The notes under the pieces are model-generated. The model made no database searches. It saw only the letters and a program-made list of their open reading frames with translations, and was not told the DNA's origin. Made by a program: the position numbers and the translations under genes. 64,000 nucleotides of DNA, from contig JADKCZ010000001.1 in NCBI GenBank assembly GCA_016718565.1, positions 248,001 through 312,000 of the forward strand, read 5' to 3'. Positions 63,969 through 64,000 of this stretch are shown one piece after another. Position 1 is the first letter of the stretch; each line of letters starts with the position of its first letter. Source of the stretch: Anaeromyxobacter sp. (GTDB lineage Bacteria; Myxococcota; Myxococcia; Myxococcales; Anaeromyxobacteraceae).

Positions 63969-64000
63969 GAGGGACCCGGCGACGGTCGAGGCGGGACTAC

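Overview
The window is GC-rich chromosomal DNA (roughly three quarters G+C by eye, frequent GTG starts). Gene content points to a myxobacterium, most likely Anaeromyxobacter or a close relative: multiheme c-type cytochromes with a quinol-oxidising membrane partner, sigma-54 activators, a Hanks-type kinase, and hybrid sensor kinase/TonB receptor modules. The taxon is an inference from content. I see no insertion sequence, prophage, CRISPR array, rRNA or tRNA. Most genes are ordinary chromosomal ones.

Layout. 1-5.3 kb: a partial PLP trans-sulfuration enzyme, dnaB, a LEA-type lipoprotein and a V4R/sigma-54 regulator. 5.3-12.1 kb: two Ig-like-domain lipoproteins (one a predicted endonuclease/phosphatase), cobalamin-dependent metH and a Cys-rich lipoprotein translationally coupled to metH. 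A copy of the metH 3' end and a copy of the regulator 3' end lie between the two lipoproteins, the mark of a duplication or allele insertion. 12.2-15.1 kb: lolA, a HerA-like ATPase and a bacteriohemerythrin. 15.1-18.6 kb: agmatine-to-putrescine genes (aguA, aguB) behind a ferric-reductase-like flavocytochrome. 18.7-21 kb: a pirin and rimO. 21.2-26.2 kb: a hybrid sensor kinase, TonB-dependent receptor and YfiR-like protein arranged as one unit. 26.3-30.4 kb: a PAS protein, RNase J, YajQ and a GH1-like protein that has lost both catalytic glutamates.

30.7-38.1 kb: a repeat-bearing lipoprotein, then a five-heme cytochrome, a UvrD/PcrA helicase and a PabB-PabC fusion. The last three are broken by about ten small indels, nearly all in G or C runs, which looks more like sequence error than decay. 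38.1-48.3 kb: an AHSA1 protein, a membrane protein, adenosine deaminase, ogt, glgC, a DUF5916 barrel protein, a Cas4-like nuclease, two unknown genes, methylmalonyl-CoA decarboxylase and a GNAT protein.

48.4-54 kb: an extracellular-electron-transfer-like operon: a 7-heme plus cytochrome b561 fusion (CbcL-like), a 12-heme anchored cytochrome, and a sensor kinase/NtrC-type regulator pair. 54.3-57.4 kb: mreB and an S9 peptidase. 57.5-63.8 kb: a Ser/Thr kinase, the two-gene AmmeMemoRadiSam system (B-A fusion plus radical SAM enzyme), an APH-like/APS-kinase-like pair, and a 39-residue membrane protein.
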